Origin: Sitta carolinensis | Taxonomy: Eukaryota; Chordata; Aves; Passeriformes; Sittidae | Assembly: GCA_032173965.1 (NCBI GenBank) | Contig: CM063287.1 | Coordinates: 11,041,859 to 11,105,858, forward strand | Reading direction: 5' to 3' | Length of the DNA stretch: 64,000 nucleotides | In this document: positions 9,727 to 23,389 of the stretch, one piece after another | Position numbering within the stretch: position 1 is the first letter of the stretch | How the letters are laid out: every line of letters begins with the position of its first letter | Translations under genes and position numbers: made by a program | Notes under the pieces: generated by a model | The model's input: only the letters and a program-made list of their open reading frames with translations | Told to the model about the DNA's origin: nothing | The model's database searches: none

Positions 9727-12700
9727 ACCTCCATTGTCATCCCATCACCAAAATACACATAATGAGGGCTCGCCCCATCCAAGGAGCCAAAGTGTCTCCC
9801 AGCGAAGTCCCCGCTGCTGCCACCAACCCATCCACCTTTCTTTAATTCAAAGGGGGAGCAAATAATTTAATGAAGAAATCTTCCACCTTTGGTTCCCAGC
9901 CTTCGGTGGGAGCTCCCCTTCCCTCTGCACTGCAGGCCTGGAGCTCTGCTGGAAACCTGGTGCTCCCCCAATGCATGGAGGCCCCCATACCACCCTTTTA
10001 AAGGCAAACCATATCAACTCTTACTGCACCCAGGTGACAAATCCTTGGCTTCCCCATTTGGTTACTCTGCTCCTATTCCTGTCTATGGGACATTTCTCAT
10101 CAGCTTTACTGCAGGAAACAAAACGCTGGTGACTTTACTAGACATTGCATCAACACGACCAATGTTCACAGCAAAGGACAAAGCCTCCCCCAAGACACTC
10201 TGAGGCCACCCAGCTCAGATGGAGCAGTCTCCCTTCGGAGTGCATGCTGAAGAGCTCAGCAAAGTCTTCCTTTCCTGGGACAGCTTTTTTTTCCCCCTCC
10301 AGACAGCTCTGCTCATCCAAGTCGGGTACAGAACAAGCAAGGTCTGTGCTATCAGCCCAAGGTGAAATAATGAACAACATATTAATTCAGAAGAGCGTCC
10401 AGAAATATCATTTAAGAGAGCCAAGAGTGACATAAGGGACTTACAGGGAGCAACAGTTGCAACACTGAAAAGAATTAGATGTTAGAAGTCAATCAATTAG
10501 TCAGTGTAATAATTTGTCAAATGAGGCTACCACTGAAGGGTTTCAAGAAGAGCAGCATCATGACATCATGTGTTTTTCATCTCAGCATGTCCCCATTCAT
10601 TTTTCAAATTTGGGACCCACTCCAGCTTGCTGTGAAGCTGAAGGGTACAAGGACAACGTGTGTGTGAGCTGGTACACAGTGTTTGCATTCTGTAGGGACC
10701 AGTGCACCCATCATCCATGCTGCCACTTCTAGGTTGAGCTACACAAGGGTTTTAACATTACACACACCATCACAGTGCTTCATAACAAAAAATTAATGTC
10801 CTTCTACAGAGGGATGACAGTCAGCTCCTGTGAGTCTAGTACTCTGGAGACTGGATTCCTTTAGCAGCTCGGTCCATAAGGCAAGGTAAATGCCCTCAGA
10901 AACCACTACGCCTAAATAATATTTTCAAGCAGTAGTGCATATGAAGACATTGAGAATTTCAGATGAATTACAGCAGCAAGTAGTTCAAAATATATGGAAA
11001 CAACAGGCTGGAGCAATTTCTCAGTACTTCCCCTATTTCTTCTACCTTAGCATCTCCATAAGCCTGAACTGTCATAGCACAAAAACATCCCACACAATTT
11101 CTTTTCTCCTCTTCAGCTCCAGGATAGTTTGGAGTTTTTTCTGTCCATGTAAACAGTAAAATTGGTATTTAAGCAAGAATTGTCATATGGGAGAAAGGAA
11201 AAAAGATGACAGGTGGAAAATGGTTCAGCAGTTCTAGGTAGAGTCAAGGGGTGTTTCTAATCCTTCAGGATTATTTAAGTTCTGTTATTCGGATACACAT
11301 GAAGGTAGGGGTGGATGAAGGCTCAGATACAACAAGCAGACTTATAAAGCTTGGGGGCATAGTTTTATTGACTGTGTTCACTACAGCAAATTCATCTTCA
11401 GCTATTGATTCTTGTTCTAAGCATGCAGGGTTCACCTCTAGCTGCTTTGAAGTCCCCACAGGTCTTTGCACAGGCCATCTCCACTGCACTCACTCATGCA
11501 GCTGCTCCTTCAAGAAAGGCTGATCACTTTTTTTACTTTTTTGGCCAGTTTAGTTTTTGGCAAGCTTAATACAAGTATCAGCATGGAATAGGGATGCACA
11601 GGGGCAAAGGGTAAGAGAGAATCGGGGAGTCTCAATTTGAACTGGCACAATAAAGTATGGAATTGCATATGACCTTTCTAATACGACTGTCCATGGGATA
11701 CATGCTACACTGGATCAAGGATACCAAGGATGTTTGCAGGGTATCAAGAGAGATTACTCACTCCATTTGGACAGAGGGAATGCTAGAACAAATGTTTCAA
11801 TTTTTCTTTCTGGATTTCCAGTTTTCATGGCAGAAAATATCATCTCATGGGACTAACTACAATACAAAGCTGTCCCTGTAGGCAGCCTGCAATATTGAGC
11901 TCATAAGAAAGGGAAACCACCTCCTCCAAACACACACATACACACCTTATAGACACAGCCAGTGCAGAAGAGATAAGGAGGAGCCAGCAGAGGCTTGTAC
12001 AGACTTGCACTACCTGCTAACAGTGACTGTCCATCACTACTAGCTCGACTCAAATAGAACACGCTTTTGTTAACATCCCCCAGCATAGAGAGAGCAGTTC
12101 ACACTTCCCGGAGTTATTGTTTGAGGCACTCCGCCAGGCAGCCTCTTTACACCCTTCATTTTCAGATATTTTCTTTGCAATGCTAATTGATAGAGATTGC
12201 GAGTTTTGTTTTTAAGTCAGATTCCAGGAAAGAAGATGACAATCGTTGCCTCCCCCTCCTTTTCCCCCTTTTCTGCTGAAGCGTATGGACTTGGCTTAAC
12301 ATAAGAGCTAATTTCTGCCACAGTTGCAGTTTGACGGTACACTAATCCATCAAGAACACTGACCAGCCCTTGCTGCCCATGTTCCTTTGGCATCCTCATG
12401 CTGTTGCATGTCAGTGATAATCAAAACAATAGTTTGTGAGCTCAATCCTCTCTGAATTCTACCAGGAAAACAGTATTCTGACCCCTACTATTGATTCATT
12501 TCACAAACAGAGAAATGAGAAGAGTGTGGGAAAAGAAGCAGGAATACCCAAAGCAGCATGCTTAACGAAATCAGCATCTCTTTGGTTCATAGATTGTCTT
12601 CAGACTTCTACAAAAATCCAATTTTTTTTTTTTTTTTTTGCTATAGATTTAAGTAAACTCCAAACGTGGAAACCTACTTTGCCAAGGTTCCTTTATGCCA

Positions 12701-15700
12701 GTTGTGAACTACGAGTGCATCTACAGAGGAATCCAAATCACAGGTGGGATATGCTGAGAATAGAACAGAAATGAAGGATATGTAAGTAAAGTTCATTTAG
12801 CGACAATTATTAGACAGGGACTAGCCACAGTGCTCTTTAAAATGTCTCTCGAAGAAAGGTGTGCAGCTATCCTATGCAGGGCACTGGAAGCAGCTCTGTT
12901 CTCTCCCTCCAGAGCAGCCCTCATGTCAATAGTTGCAAAGATGGCCCCAAAGTCACGCTAGCTTGAATACTATGCTGAATCACCCAATGCAGCAGGGCTC
13001 TGTCACCAGGCGCCTGCCTGGGGAGTCTGAGGACAAACACCCTTCAGAAATCCCTACATCAAACATCTTCTAGGGCAGTACAATGCTGTTGATGTTTGAG
13101 CAGAACTTTCCTCCTGAAGGAGGCAAGATCGATTTCACTAGTTGGTCTTCAGACATTAACACCTCATAAAAAGGATGCTCGTGCCCTGCTTATCTGGAAT
13201 GCGTCTTTAATTATCTTTTGGTACACCTTTTGCAGCCCATTACTTACCAGTCAACACTGCTTTAATTATGGGCTTGGCAGTAACAGGCAGGTCTTACATC
13301 ATTGAAATAAAAATGCCAGAAAGCAACCCTGGAGAATTGCAAAAAGATTTCATGTTCAAATGGAAAACGGTGGAATTCAGCAAGCGGCATGGATTCTCAT
13401 TCACAAAGATTTCATACCATGAGCGGTACTCTCATGGCCAGGGGCGCCCAGGAGTCCTCCAGAGAACATGAGCAGACAAGCCGATGGTTGTGCTCTCACC
13501 TGTTCCTCAGGGAAAGGAGCACTTCCAGCAGCGCCACTTGCTTTGAAAAGTAGTTCAGTGTCCAGACATGTCTGATTCAGCAGTGTGTCAGCAGGATAAG
13601 CAGGATGGAGGCACATTCTGCACCTTCTGCAAAAAGAAGAGAAAATTTATGATAATCCTTGTTTTTTCGAGAGTATTCATTTCCCAGTCCAGAACTGGCT
13701 CTTGAGGAGAGCTATCTCCTGTACTGAGCTTTCTCTCACAGTAAATACTTTTGTTCTGCCAAAGCATTGCTCTAGCCTTTTCTCCTACCAGAAATAAATG
13801 TTCCTTCTAATGCTTGAAGGCGGAGGCAAAAAATATTGCTGAAAACACCATGCACTTTTGGGACATACCAGTCTTGCTCTCAGTTCACACTAAAATCTAT
13901 AGATTTCAAGATGCAAAAGGCTTTAGGTCAGTTTCAGATTACTTGGAATAATTTCATGTGTCAGTATTTCTAATATTTAGCTCTTTAAATAATCTATGGA
14001 ACTGATTGTAATGCTCTGAAATACAGGATAATGATAAAAAAGGTCCTACCTACAAGACCAAATGTCTGTCTCACCTGATATTTAACTCTTCACCAATGAC
14101 AAAAACTGGATACCTGCCCCGGGAAGGTAGGAATCTATAACCAGTAAATGACATAATGGTACTTTTCCTTGGAAATTATGATGAAGACCTCAGTCATTTT
14201 CAGCTCAGTGTTTCTATATTTATTCAGTCTTTCTCTGGATGTATGTAAAATTTTACCTTCCAGAGCATCCTCTCACTAGGATGTGTTACATGAAACAACA
14301 CTCAGTTTTCTGTGTTCTGAACATGTAACCTGCTAAAATCATTTCGTGTTTCCTGACGCCCACCCAAGAATGTGGAGTGATCTTCACTGACTCCAGCAGT
14401 TCACACTGGACATTTTTTCATCAAACCCTTTCACTCTCTACCTTCAGCCACCTCATTTTCAGACTGAAGAATCCCATCTTATTTGTGCTAGATAGTCCAT
14501 GGTTATGTCCCCTATGGTAACTGCTCCATGCCTTCCTTCATCATTCACATTGTCTTTTCCAGAGTTTTTTCTGGTTATGCTGCATCCTTCATGAAAAAAG
14601 AAGATAGAAGGACTCTCAGAATTTAAGATGTAGAGGAATCATGATGTTTTAACTATTATGAAGGTAATGTGCAGGTTCTTTTCCAGTTCTTCCCTAACAG
14701 CTAACACTGGCTTTACCTTTTTGACCCTCATTCTCTTAGAATTATCTCTCAAACTCCAAGATCTCATTTCTGCGTTGTAATGGTAATCTGCTGTGAACCT
14801 GGAAATAGTTCCTTTCTCGTACTGTCATTGTGCTTCCTACTGATGAATTTTTTAGTCCTGTGGCAATCATGAAAGAAATTGTCATCCTTGTTCAGAGAAG
14901 GCTGCCTTAAATTTTAGAGGAAGTAAGACCCCAGATAAAACTGAAGCCAAAGTATGTGTAAAAATTGTGTCTTTTATGAAGTGGTAGCCCTGCAGTACTC
15001 AACACTGTTCATTTTTCTCTGGACAGTAGAAAAAAGTCTTAGAAGATGTATGTAGGATAGCTGGGAAAGTGGTGATCTGTGTCCCCAGTCCTATGCAATA
15101 CAATGTCTCCTGCTCTGGTGGAGGAAAATCTGTATTCAGTGGGACAGACCTGCCTCCCACAGCCACACAGAACACTGATCTGCGGTTTGGACAGGCTGAG
15201 CCTGAGCCTGTAAAGGGTTAGGATGACCACAGGGAAGGACAAATCAGCAGAGCAGAGTCTGCACCAGTGCAAGGATGGGCTGTAGTAGGATTTCCCTATT
15301 CAATAAGTCTAATGAATAGATTATAAGTATTCTTGACCCCTTTGAACACACAGTAGAAAAGCCTCACAGCCATGTAGTAGCAAACCTGTGGTCACTAAAA
15401 TCCTGCCTCAGGAAACAAAAAAATTGTGGATAAAATATCCTCCAGAAATCCAGCCTGGGTCTCCAGAGTGTTACTGAGCACCATTCAGTCTGGCGAGCCC
15501 TTACTTGCTGCAGCACCACTGAGGTAAATATGATTTCCTTTAAACGTAGTGGTAGCTAATGCCCAGTGCAGTCAGATTCACAGGCTACCTTACTTTATGG
15601 TAATCCCTTTCCCTGTACTCTGTGCTGTCTCCTTCCCTGTCTCCTTTCCTTTGTGAGAAAGCGTCTGTCATGCTGTTCGTGTAACCGCAGATATATCCTG

Positions 15701-18700
15701 TGACTGATCAGCTCCAGGAGCACTTCTGGACTCTTAGCACCTGAGAGCATCAGACTCTGAACTGCAGACGTTTTAGGAAGAGGACTATCTTCTTGTGATG
15801 GCAGAACACAAGCACACCCACATGACACTGTAGAAATACAACGGATCTTAACATTGTAGTCTGCTGAACTTGATGATAGCTAGTCACCTGAAGACAAGTG
15901 AATTTGGCCTTAAGGCTAGTCTGCTGGGACTGGAGACGAGTTGTCTGGAGTCTTCTCCTCCCTGTTTAAAGAACTATTGCTCTAACCTCCCTTGTCAATC
16001 CTATTGCTCCTCATCTCCCAAATAACATCCCCACCCCTGTGGCTGTAGTGAAACATGCTTCCCACCTATCTCACCCATCTGCTAGTGAGTGACCCCATTT
16101 CTTTGCTAGATTTGTGCTGACTTTTTTGTACTGCACTTACTTTTTCCATCACAATATTCCTATTCCAGACATATAGGAAAAAATATTCAGGACTAGAAAA
16201 CTGTATCAATTGACATGAATTGTTCATTATCTGAGCACCACAAAAAAGATCCATTAGTTGGTCCCAAAGGACCCTCAAGAGCAGTAAACTGAATGGAAGC
16301 CTTTCCTTTTTCTCAACACTGCACTCTGTGTTTACTGCCATACCACTTGGCAACATAAGGCAGTGTCTTTCCAAATGGGAAGCAGTAATAAAGAGTTAGG
16401 AATTCCTTCAGAGAGAAAGAAGAAATAGTGTCAGATACCAACACTATGTATTAAAATATACATGCACTGTCATGAAGTGGTTAAAGGACAGAAGAAGGCA
16501 TCAAAGGACTGAGGATTTGCTGGAGATTTGCTCCTTCATCCTGTTATAACCACTGTATGTGCAGCTAGATGCTGGTGTGCAGAGTCACAGCCCTGGATCT
16601 GTATGAAATATACTTTTGAATAGTCTAAGATACTCAGATTTTTCTAACATGGCCAGTGTGAATAAGGCTGTCTGGTCACAACTTATCCTAGCAAAGTACA
16701 TTCAGTTTTATTAAAAACCATCCCCAAATGACATAAAAACTTTTTTTTTTTCCTCCCATACCTTCAAAAAAATCTTGTCAAATACTTGTAGTTCATATCC
16801 AATTTTTAAAATTCTACCAAATCCATGTGCATAAATCCAACATTTATAAACTGAGATCTCAAATGGATGTTACTTTTTAATATTTCATTTTATAAAGCTA
16901 CCTCACATAATTAAAAAAAGACATGAGACATGTCCACAAAATATTTTTAGTAGAACTCAAGTTGCTGACTTCCAGCAGATATGCATAAAAACAAATAGAG
17001 AACTGTAAACTGCACAACTGTGGTCAAAACTGAAGCTCTCTGTGCAACCTGGACTTCAAACTGCTGAGCCTTGTCAGTCTCTTTACAAAGGATTATTAAG
17101 ACAGTGTTGGTTGAAGCACATCATGATATAGGTGGCTGTTTCACCTTCCTCTTCCTTTTTAATAAAAGAAAAAAACCCACAGTGATATTGTTAGGATGAG
17201 CATGTGGGACTCTGACATAAATTCACCTCTAAAATTCACAAATTGAATTTGTAGTAAAATCAAGGAGAATTTCACCAATTTATACATTTATAACTTACAG
17301 GTGTTACCTAATTCTTATTCTTTACAAAGAATAAAGTATTTGGCTGGGACCTTTATAACTGACAATCTCCAAGACTTGAATTATGCTCATAAAGGTTAAC
17401 TCACTCCAAGTTGCAAAGGCTATTCACCACAGCAACAAACAGAATTGCTATAGCACATTGTTTCTTCTTATGCACATCTCATTACACTCAACATTTCATG
17501 TAAGTATGGGAATCTGCTGAAAATCTTACCTGTTAACCTCAAAAATTTAATGTTTGTAAAATTGCAACGCAAAATATTTTAAAAGACTACTTTTCCTTAG
17601 CTTCTCTAGTCTTAGAACTAAAAGATTAAGGTGATACAATTCTGAGTCCCCATTAAAATTTAAAATTGACAGGTTAACTAGCTGCATTAAGAACCAGACA
17701 TTGCTTGCAGTGGTTTCATTATAGCATTGTGCCATTTAGCTCTGATTAAAAAAAAAGTCCTGTTGATAATTCTATTTCCTTAGGTAACTTTCCCTGAATG
17801 CATCCCATGTCTTCTATACCAGCTTCAAATCCAGTTTAAAACTCGCTCCATTTTATTTCCAAGTAACTTCCTAAGAGAAGCCCAATCCCTAAATCCTTAC
17901 TTATACACAAAGTTGCTGTTTAAACAAGTCACATCACTGACTGTAGCATGATGATTCATGCCATAAAATTTGTTCTGAATTTGACTAATCCTCCCTCCCC
18001 CTCCTCCCTTTTTTAAAAGGAATTTTAAAGACAGAGAAGAGCTAACATGTCTCTATCTATTCTCTGGCATCCACGGAGAACACCAAACAAAAGAGGCCGA
18101 CTACCTGGCAAATACCCTTTGTACTTCCCGATGGAAGTGAGATAGTCAATATCTCTAAGTTAGAGATAGCAAATGTTTCTAAACTGAAGAGGCAACAATT
18201 TTCTCCACCAGTAGGTGCAACAGGAACTTTGGTATTTGAAAACTGAAGAGAGTGATCTATTGATGTAAACGGCATGCGAAATGAGCCAGTTGTGTCTCAG
18301 GGATTAAGCAGAAAGAATCACAGGTCCATCTGGTTGTTTCAGTGGAATTAACCCATCTCAGTGTACACACCCAGTCACTGTGGAGGCTTCGGGACCCCCT
18401 GGACATGGCTTCAGTGAAAAAAGCAATTTTTCAAAATGAATGTAGCTGTCTTTGAAACATCAAAGAGGATCTTATGTCCCATCCTCATGGTACTATGTGA
18501 TTACTTTACCTGTTGATTTCATAAAAGAACATCTCTTTAAGTTTCAGATTCTTAATAAATACTTCAGAGTTTAATACCAACCTAATTTGAAATGTAAACC
18601 AAGTAACACGAATGCAAGAAAAAAAAAGTTGGTGTGCAATTATGAGGAAATATGCTTTTTCTTATGCTTTTATTCCTTTCTAGGTTTTCCCTCTTTTCTA

Positions 18701-19545
18701 TGGTCTCAACTACTATCAAAACAGACTCTGTTTAGCCATCTGTGCAGCCTGCAGCAGGGCGAAGCTGGGTTAGCTCATCTTCTCCAGGGCTTGCAGAGCC
18801 CTGTCGTGGGGCTGGCAGTTCGGTTGATTAGTCTCTCCCAATGTCTGCATGTTCTTCAGCACAGGAAATCCTAAGAAAGGATGGGGAGCTGAGGCAGTCC
18901 TGTCACAACTGACATGTGTGTTCCACACTACAGCTCTAAATCTGGCTTTGGTAAGCGTGGCCAGAGCTGCCTGCTGTCTGCACTCAGCCTTGGTGATGGT
19001 TCTGGGCTTTGGCATGCTGCTGAGAGCTGCCAATTCACAACAGCATGCCACTCACTCACTTTTTGGCACTGATTAGGATAAAAGGAAAGGAAATCAAAGT
19101 AGGAATGTCAGAAGTTATGGTGAAATAGTTTTATTTCCTGTAAACTAGGCAAAGTGAATTTGTCCTGCATTTTTTCAATAATTCACATAACAGTGTTTGG
19201 GATTTTTTGTTTCCATTTTAGATTAGACTTGTCCATAAATGCAATTCACTGACAAATAGCATTTCCAATGCTGAGGCCACAAAGATATCTGTCAAAAATA
19301 TGAGGGCAGAATTGAAAACTTTGCAAAATATGATAGAGCAATCTTTTCAGCTACTCTGGGAAATGACTCCCTCAAAATTAGTCATCAGATGTATCTAACA
19401 ACACCTACGAAACACAAGAAAGTTTAATCACTGAAAGCTGTGGACTTTCTGTTTTATGACACCTTCAAAGGAAGACAAAATGCCCCTTGAAAAGTATCCT
19501 GTAAGTAAGTGCAAGTCACTGGCCTCTATTCAGAGAAACAAGATA
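9727..19545. other. Gene-free, mostly unique AT-rich DNA (about 9.8 kb)
   Basis: All open frames are under about 115 codons, lack convincing splice signals and resemble no family I recognise. An 18-base T run sits at 12622-12639. No CpG island, RNA gene or obvious recent transposon was seen. Distal regulatory sequence for the flanking genes is possible but unsupported. Confidence 0.5.
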
Positions 19546-19554
19546 ATATTTAAT

Positions 19555-19612
19555 GGCATGTGCTGGCCAGACTAGATGATGGTACAGGTCTTCTGGCTTT
19601 AAATTATTAAAA
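19555..19612 (+). mobile_element. Old CR1-type 3' end fragment
   Basis: The stretch CCAGACTAGATGATGGTAC followed by CTTCTGGCTTTAAATTATT resembles the 3' terminal region of old amniote CR1 elements. It is short and diverged, so identification is tentative. Confidence 0.4.
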
Positions 19613-20100
19613 CTGAACTATATTCAACTTCTCAAATACTCTAAAGACTCCTCTCTTTGTCAAGAGAAATAGCCTGTTTTAAAAAGTCAGGTCAAAGACA
19701 CTGTCCTGGATCAGAAATGGAATCTCTGAATGTCCAGCCCCCCAAAAAAGGTCTGAGCAGGGAGTTGTCTTTGTGAAATATTTCGTGTTCAGGTCCAAGG
19801 CTGCTGAGATACCCAGGGCTGGTAGAGCTACCCCTGACAGTCAACAGGGGTGGCAGCGAGTGGGGGCTGCTGCCACACATGAAGCTGCAAGAATATAATT
19901 TAATAAAAAGAGTTATCAATTAGTTTTTGCAACAGAGAAAGAAAAGAAAGGCAGCTCCCTGTCCTCTGCCCACGATGCCACAGTGTGGGCAGTCCCCACT
20001 GGAGTGTGGCAGTGACACGACTCTGTCTGTGACCCCACCTGGCCGCTCCTGGCCCCAAGGCCAGCCTAACCGGGCACAGCCGCAGCAGCGCTGACAGCCC

Positions 20101-21462
20101 GTGCCTCGGCTGTGCCCGGGCTGTGCCCCCGCTGTGCCCGGGCTGTGCCCCCGCTGTGCCCGGCTGTGCCCGGGCTGTGCCCCCGCTGTGCCCCCATGTG
20201 TCCCCGCTGTGCCCGGGCTGTGCCCCCGCTGTGCCCGGGCTGTGCCCCCGCTGTGCCGGGCTGTGCCCGGGCTGTGCCCCGGCTGTGCCCCCATGTGTCC
20301 CCGCTGTGCCCGGGCTGTGCCCCCGCTGTGCCCGGGCTGTGCCCCCGCTGTGCCCGGGCTGTGCCCCGGCTGTGCCCCCGCTGTGCCCCCATGTGTCCCC
20401 GCTGTGCCCGGGCTGTGCCCCCGCTGTGCCCGGCTGTGCCCCCATGTGTCCCCCGCTGTGCCCGGGCTGTGCCCCCGCTGTGCTCGGCTGTGCCCACCGC
20501 TGTGCCCGGGCTGTGCCCCCGCTGTGCTCGGGCTGTGCCCCCATGTGCCCCCGCTGTGCCCGGGCTGTGCCCCCATGTGCCCCCGCTGTGCCCGGGCTGT
20601 GCCCCCATGTGCCCCCGCTGTGCTCGGGCTGTGCCCCCGCTGTGCCCGGGCTGTGCCCCACCCGCTGTGCCCGGGCTGTGCCCCCGCTGTGCCCGGGCTG
20701 TGCCCCCGCTGTGCCCGGGCTGTGCCCCCGCTGTGCCCGGGCTGTGCCCCCGCTGTGCCCGGGCTGTGCCCCCGCTGTGCTCGGGCTGTGCCCCCGCTGT
20801 GCCCGGGCTGTGCCCCCGCTGTGCTCGGGCTGTGCCCCCGCTGTGCCCGGGCTGTGCCCCTGTGCCCCCTCGGCTGTGCCCGGGCTGTGCCCCCCCGCTG
20901 TGCCCGGGCTGTGCCCCCGCTGTGCCCGGGCTGTGCCCCCATGTGCCCCCATGTGCCCCCGCTGTGCCCGGGCTGTGCCCCCGCTGTGCTCGGGCTGTGC
21001 CCCCGCTGTGCCCGGGCTGTGCCCCCATGTGTCCCCGCTGTGCCCGGCTGTGCCCCCATGTGCCCCCGCTGTGCCCGGGCTGTGCCCCCGCTGTGCCCGG
21101 GCTGTGCCCCCGCTGTGCCTGGGCTGTGCCCCCATGTGCCCCCGCTGTGCTCGGGCTGTGCCCCCATGTGCCCCCGCTGTGCTCGGGCTGTGCCCCCATG
21201 TGCCCCCGCTGTGCTCGGGCTGTGCCCCCATGTGCCCCCGCTGTGCTCGGGCTGTGCCCCCATGTGTCCCCGCTGTGCCTGGGCTGTGCCCGGGCTGTGC
21301 CTGGGCTGTGCCCCCGCTGTGCCCGGCTCTGCCCCCGCTGTGTCCCCGCTGTGCCCGGGCTCTGCCCCCGCTGTGCCCGGGCTCTGCCCCCGCTGTGTCC
21401 CCGCTGTGCCCGGGCTGTGCCCCCGCTGTGTCCCCGCTGTGCCCGGGCTGTGCCCCCGCTGC
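20101..21462. repeat. Large GC-rich minisatellite (11-bp unit, 22-bp dimers)
   Basis: About 1.35 kb is built almost entirely from the 11-mers GCTGTGCCCGG and GCTGTGCCCCC alternating as a 22-bp dimer. Variant monomers are interspersed: CATGTGCCCCC, CATGTGTCCCC and GCTGTGCTCGG. Later copies drift to GCTCTGCCCCC. The plus strand is C-rich, the minus strand G-rich with repeated GGG/GGGGG runs. Because the unit has no stop codon in most frames, both strands carry open frames over 500 codons (His-Ser-Gly-Gly-Thr-Ala-type repeats on the minus strand). These have no start context, splice structure or non-repetitive domain and are not called as genes. Confidence 0.95.
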
Positions 21463-21689
21463 CCTCTGCAGTGCCCGGCCGCGTCCAGCCGCGCTCCCGC
21501 CGCATTCCCAGGCAGGGGCTGCTGGGACCCTGGGGAAGGGGCGGGCACCGGGCAAGGCGGGCTCGCCTCCTGCGGGGCAGTCCCGGCTCTCCCGCACAAA
21601 GCTCGGCCCGCTCGGATCGCAGGACCGCCTTTGGGCACGGCATCACAGGCAGGCAGAAGCAATTGTGTAGAATGCTCTAAAGAGAAAAA

Positions 21690-22360
21690 AATTAACTAAT
21701 GGGCTACAAAAACTCAACCCAACCCAAACAAACACGAGAAAAAACCCACAAAAAGATTAATTTTAGAAACTTCTCCCAGATACTAAGACAGAAGTGGGGC
21801 CACACAATCTTCTCTCCTGCATCAGCAAAGAAACAGGGAAATTTATTGATCAGGCGTTAACTCCGCATAGCCAACCTCCGCTGGGTTTTGTAGATGGGAT
21901 TCCCAGCAACAGTTTTTATCACAGCAGGAATTTTTAACCAAACTCTCCTGTAATCTCCAAAGAGCACCACAGAAAAAGGAGGAAAAAAAGGAGTCGGGGG
22001 AGTGGGGTGGGTGGGGAAGTATAGGCACACCATTAACACATTATTAACAAAGCAGCGTGTTTACAAGGAGCACAGTGAACATTTTACAGTGTGTCTACAC
22101 TGTCAGTCATGCCAAAAAAACAGGTAGCAAAGCTTAAAGGAAAGCATAAACCCGCCAAATCCATCCCCCCAGCATTTCTACCCCGGAGCACCTTTTCCAA
22201 GGCCCTGGTGACTCATCACGGAGACAACATTCCCAAAAGGGAGCAGAATAGAAAATGCTGCCTTTAATACGCTTTGAATCGCTAGTTTTCCAAAGGGAAG
22301 GTACTCCGTACTGCTCTAGCTGAAGACTGAACCGCCCTGCGGTAGGAAGGTCAGTTTTTA
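21690..22360. other. Intergenic DNA between minisatellite and CpG-rich block
   Basis: No coding signal was recognised. The stretch contains a TGACTCATCA (AP-1/Maf-like) site near 22208-22217 and a T/A-rich tract before the GC-rich block. Function is not supported by sequence alone. Confidence 0.4.
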
Positions 22361-22379
22361 TTTGACCTTTATTTTGCCC

Positions 22380-22530
22380 CAGCAGCGAGCGGCCCCGGGC
22401 GAGCCGCGGCGGGGACAGCGCGCGCGTGCCGGGACGGCCCCGCGAGCGCCTCCGCCCCGCGGCGCCACCAGAGGGCGCTGCGGGCCCCTGGCCTCAGCCC
22501 CGAGCAGAGCGCTGCGGGGCGGCGGCGAGC
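22380..22530. promoter_or_regulatory. Short CpG-rich island
   Basis: An isolated CpG-dense block of about 150 bp containing a CTCF-consensus site lies between the minisatellite and a CR1 copy. No gene start was recognised on either strand. It may be an insulator or an unrecognised promoter. Confidence 0.5.
22465..22478 (+). promoter_or_regulatory. CTCF-consensus binding site
   Basis: CCACCAGAGGGCGC fits the core CTCF consensus CCASYAGRKGGCRS at every position and lies in CpG-rich DNA. Occupancy cannot be known from sequence. Confidence 0.65.
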
Positions 22531-22586
22531 GGCCCCGCTGGAAAGCTCACTGCAACCGCTGTGCTGTCCCACGCTGCCTTCGGCAC

Positions 22587-23236
22587 AGAACCGCAGGATG
22601 GATGAGGCTGGAAGAGACCTCTGAGGCGTCGAGTCCAATCTATGACCGAACACCACCTTTTCAACTAGGTCACGGCACCGAGTGCCACATTCAGTCTTTT
22701 CTTCAACACCTCCAGGGACAGTGACACCACCACCTCCCCAGGCAGCCCGTTTTGATGTCTAATCACCCCAAACTTCCCCTAGTGTGGTCATGGACCGTGC
22801 CCTCTTGTCCTGCCACTGGCTGCCTGGGACAAGGGACCAGTTCCCACCTGGCTACATCCTCCTTTCGGGCAGTCGTACAGAGTGACAGAGTGTACAGAGC
22901 CCCTTGGCTCCTTTTCCAAGGGTAAACAACCCCAGATCCCTCAGCTGCTCCTCATGGTGCTTGTGTTCTAGACCCTTCACCAGCCTTGCTGCCCTCGTCT
23001 GGACGCATGCCAGCAGCTCAAAATCCTTCCTAAACTGAGGGGCCCCGAACTGGACACTGCACTCGAGGTGTGGCCTCACCAGTGCCAAGCACAGGGAGAT
23101 GATTGATCCCTTGCCTGGCCCTGCTGGCCACACTGCTGCTGATCCAGGCCAGGATGCCGCTGGCCAGTGGCCAAGCGGGCACCCTGCCGGCTCAAGTTCA
23201 GCCGGTTTCGACCAGCACCCCCGGTCTTTCTCCGCC
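22587..23236 (-). mobile_element. CR1 LINE 3' portion with remnant reverse-transcriptase C-terminus
   Basis: The plus strand reads as the reverse complement of CR1 (ATGGATGAGGCTGGAAGAGA at the 3' end, later CCTCACCAGTGCCAAGCACA). On the minus strand a remnant of the ORF2 C-terminus is visible: LVRPHLECSVQFGAP, then RLVKGLEHKHHEEQLRDLGL. The copy is 5'-truncated and diverged, with premature stops and shifts, so it is not mobile. It ends near the TMEM254 promoter repeat. Confidence 0.9.
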
Positions 23237-23389
23237 GGGCTGCTTCCCCGCCACTCTGCCCCCAGCCTGGCCCTGCAGAGGTCAAGCGCCGGTGCCGACA
23301 CTCGGTGACACCGGGGCGCCCTCCAGCGCCGCCCGGGCGGCGTCAGCCAGCCGCGCCTCGGGCCCGAGCGCAGCGCCCGCCAGGGGCAG

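Noticed and set aside
19900..21699. Six overlapping open frames of 515-580 codons on both strands
   Set aside because: They are all translations of the 11-bp minisatellite in different frames, with no unique domain, and simultaneous opening on both strands shows it is compositional.
22852..23301. 149-codon minus-strand frame as a host gene
   Set aside because: It contains the CR1 reverse-transcriptase C-terminus pattern (LVRPHLE, RLVKGLEHK) and is a dead transposon remnant.
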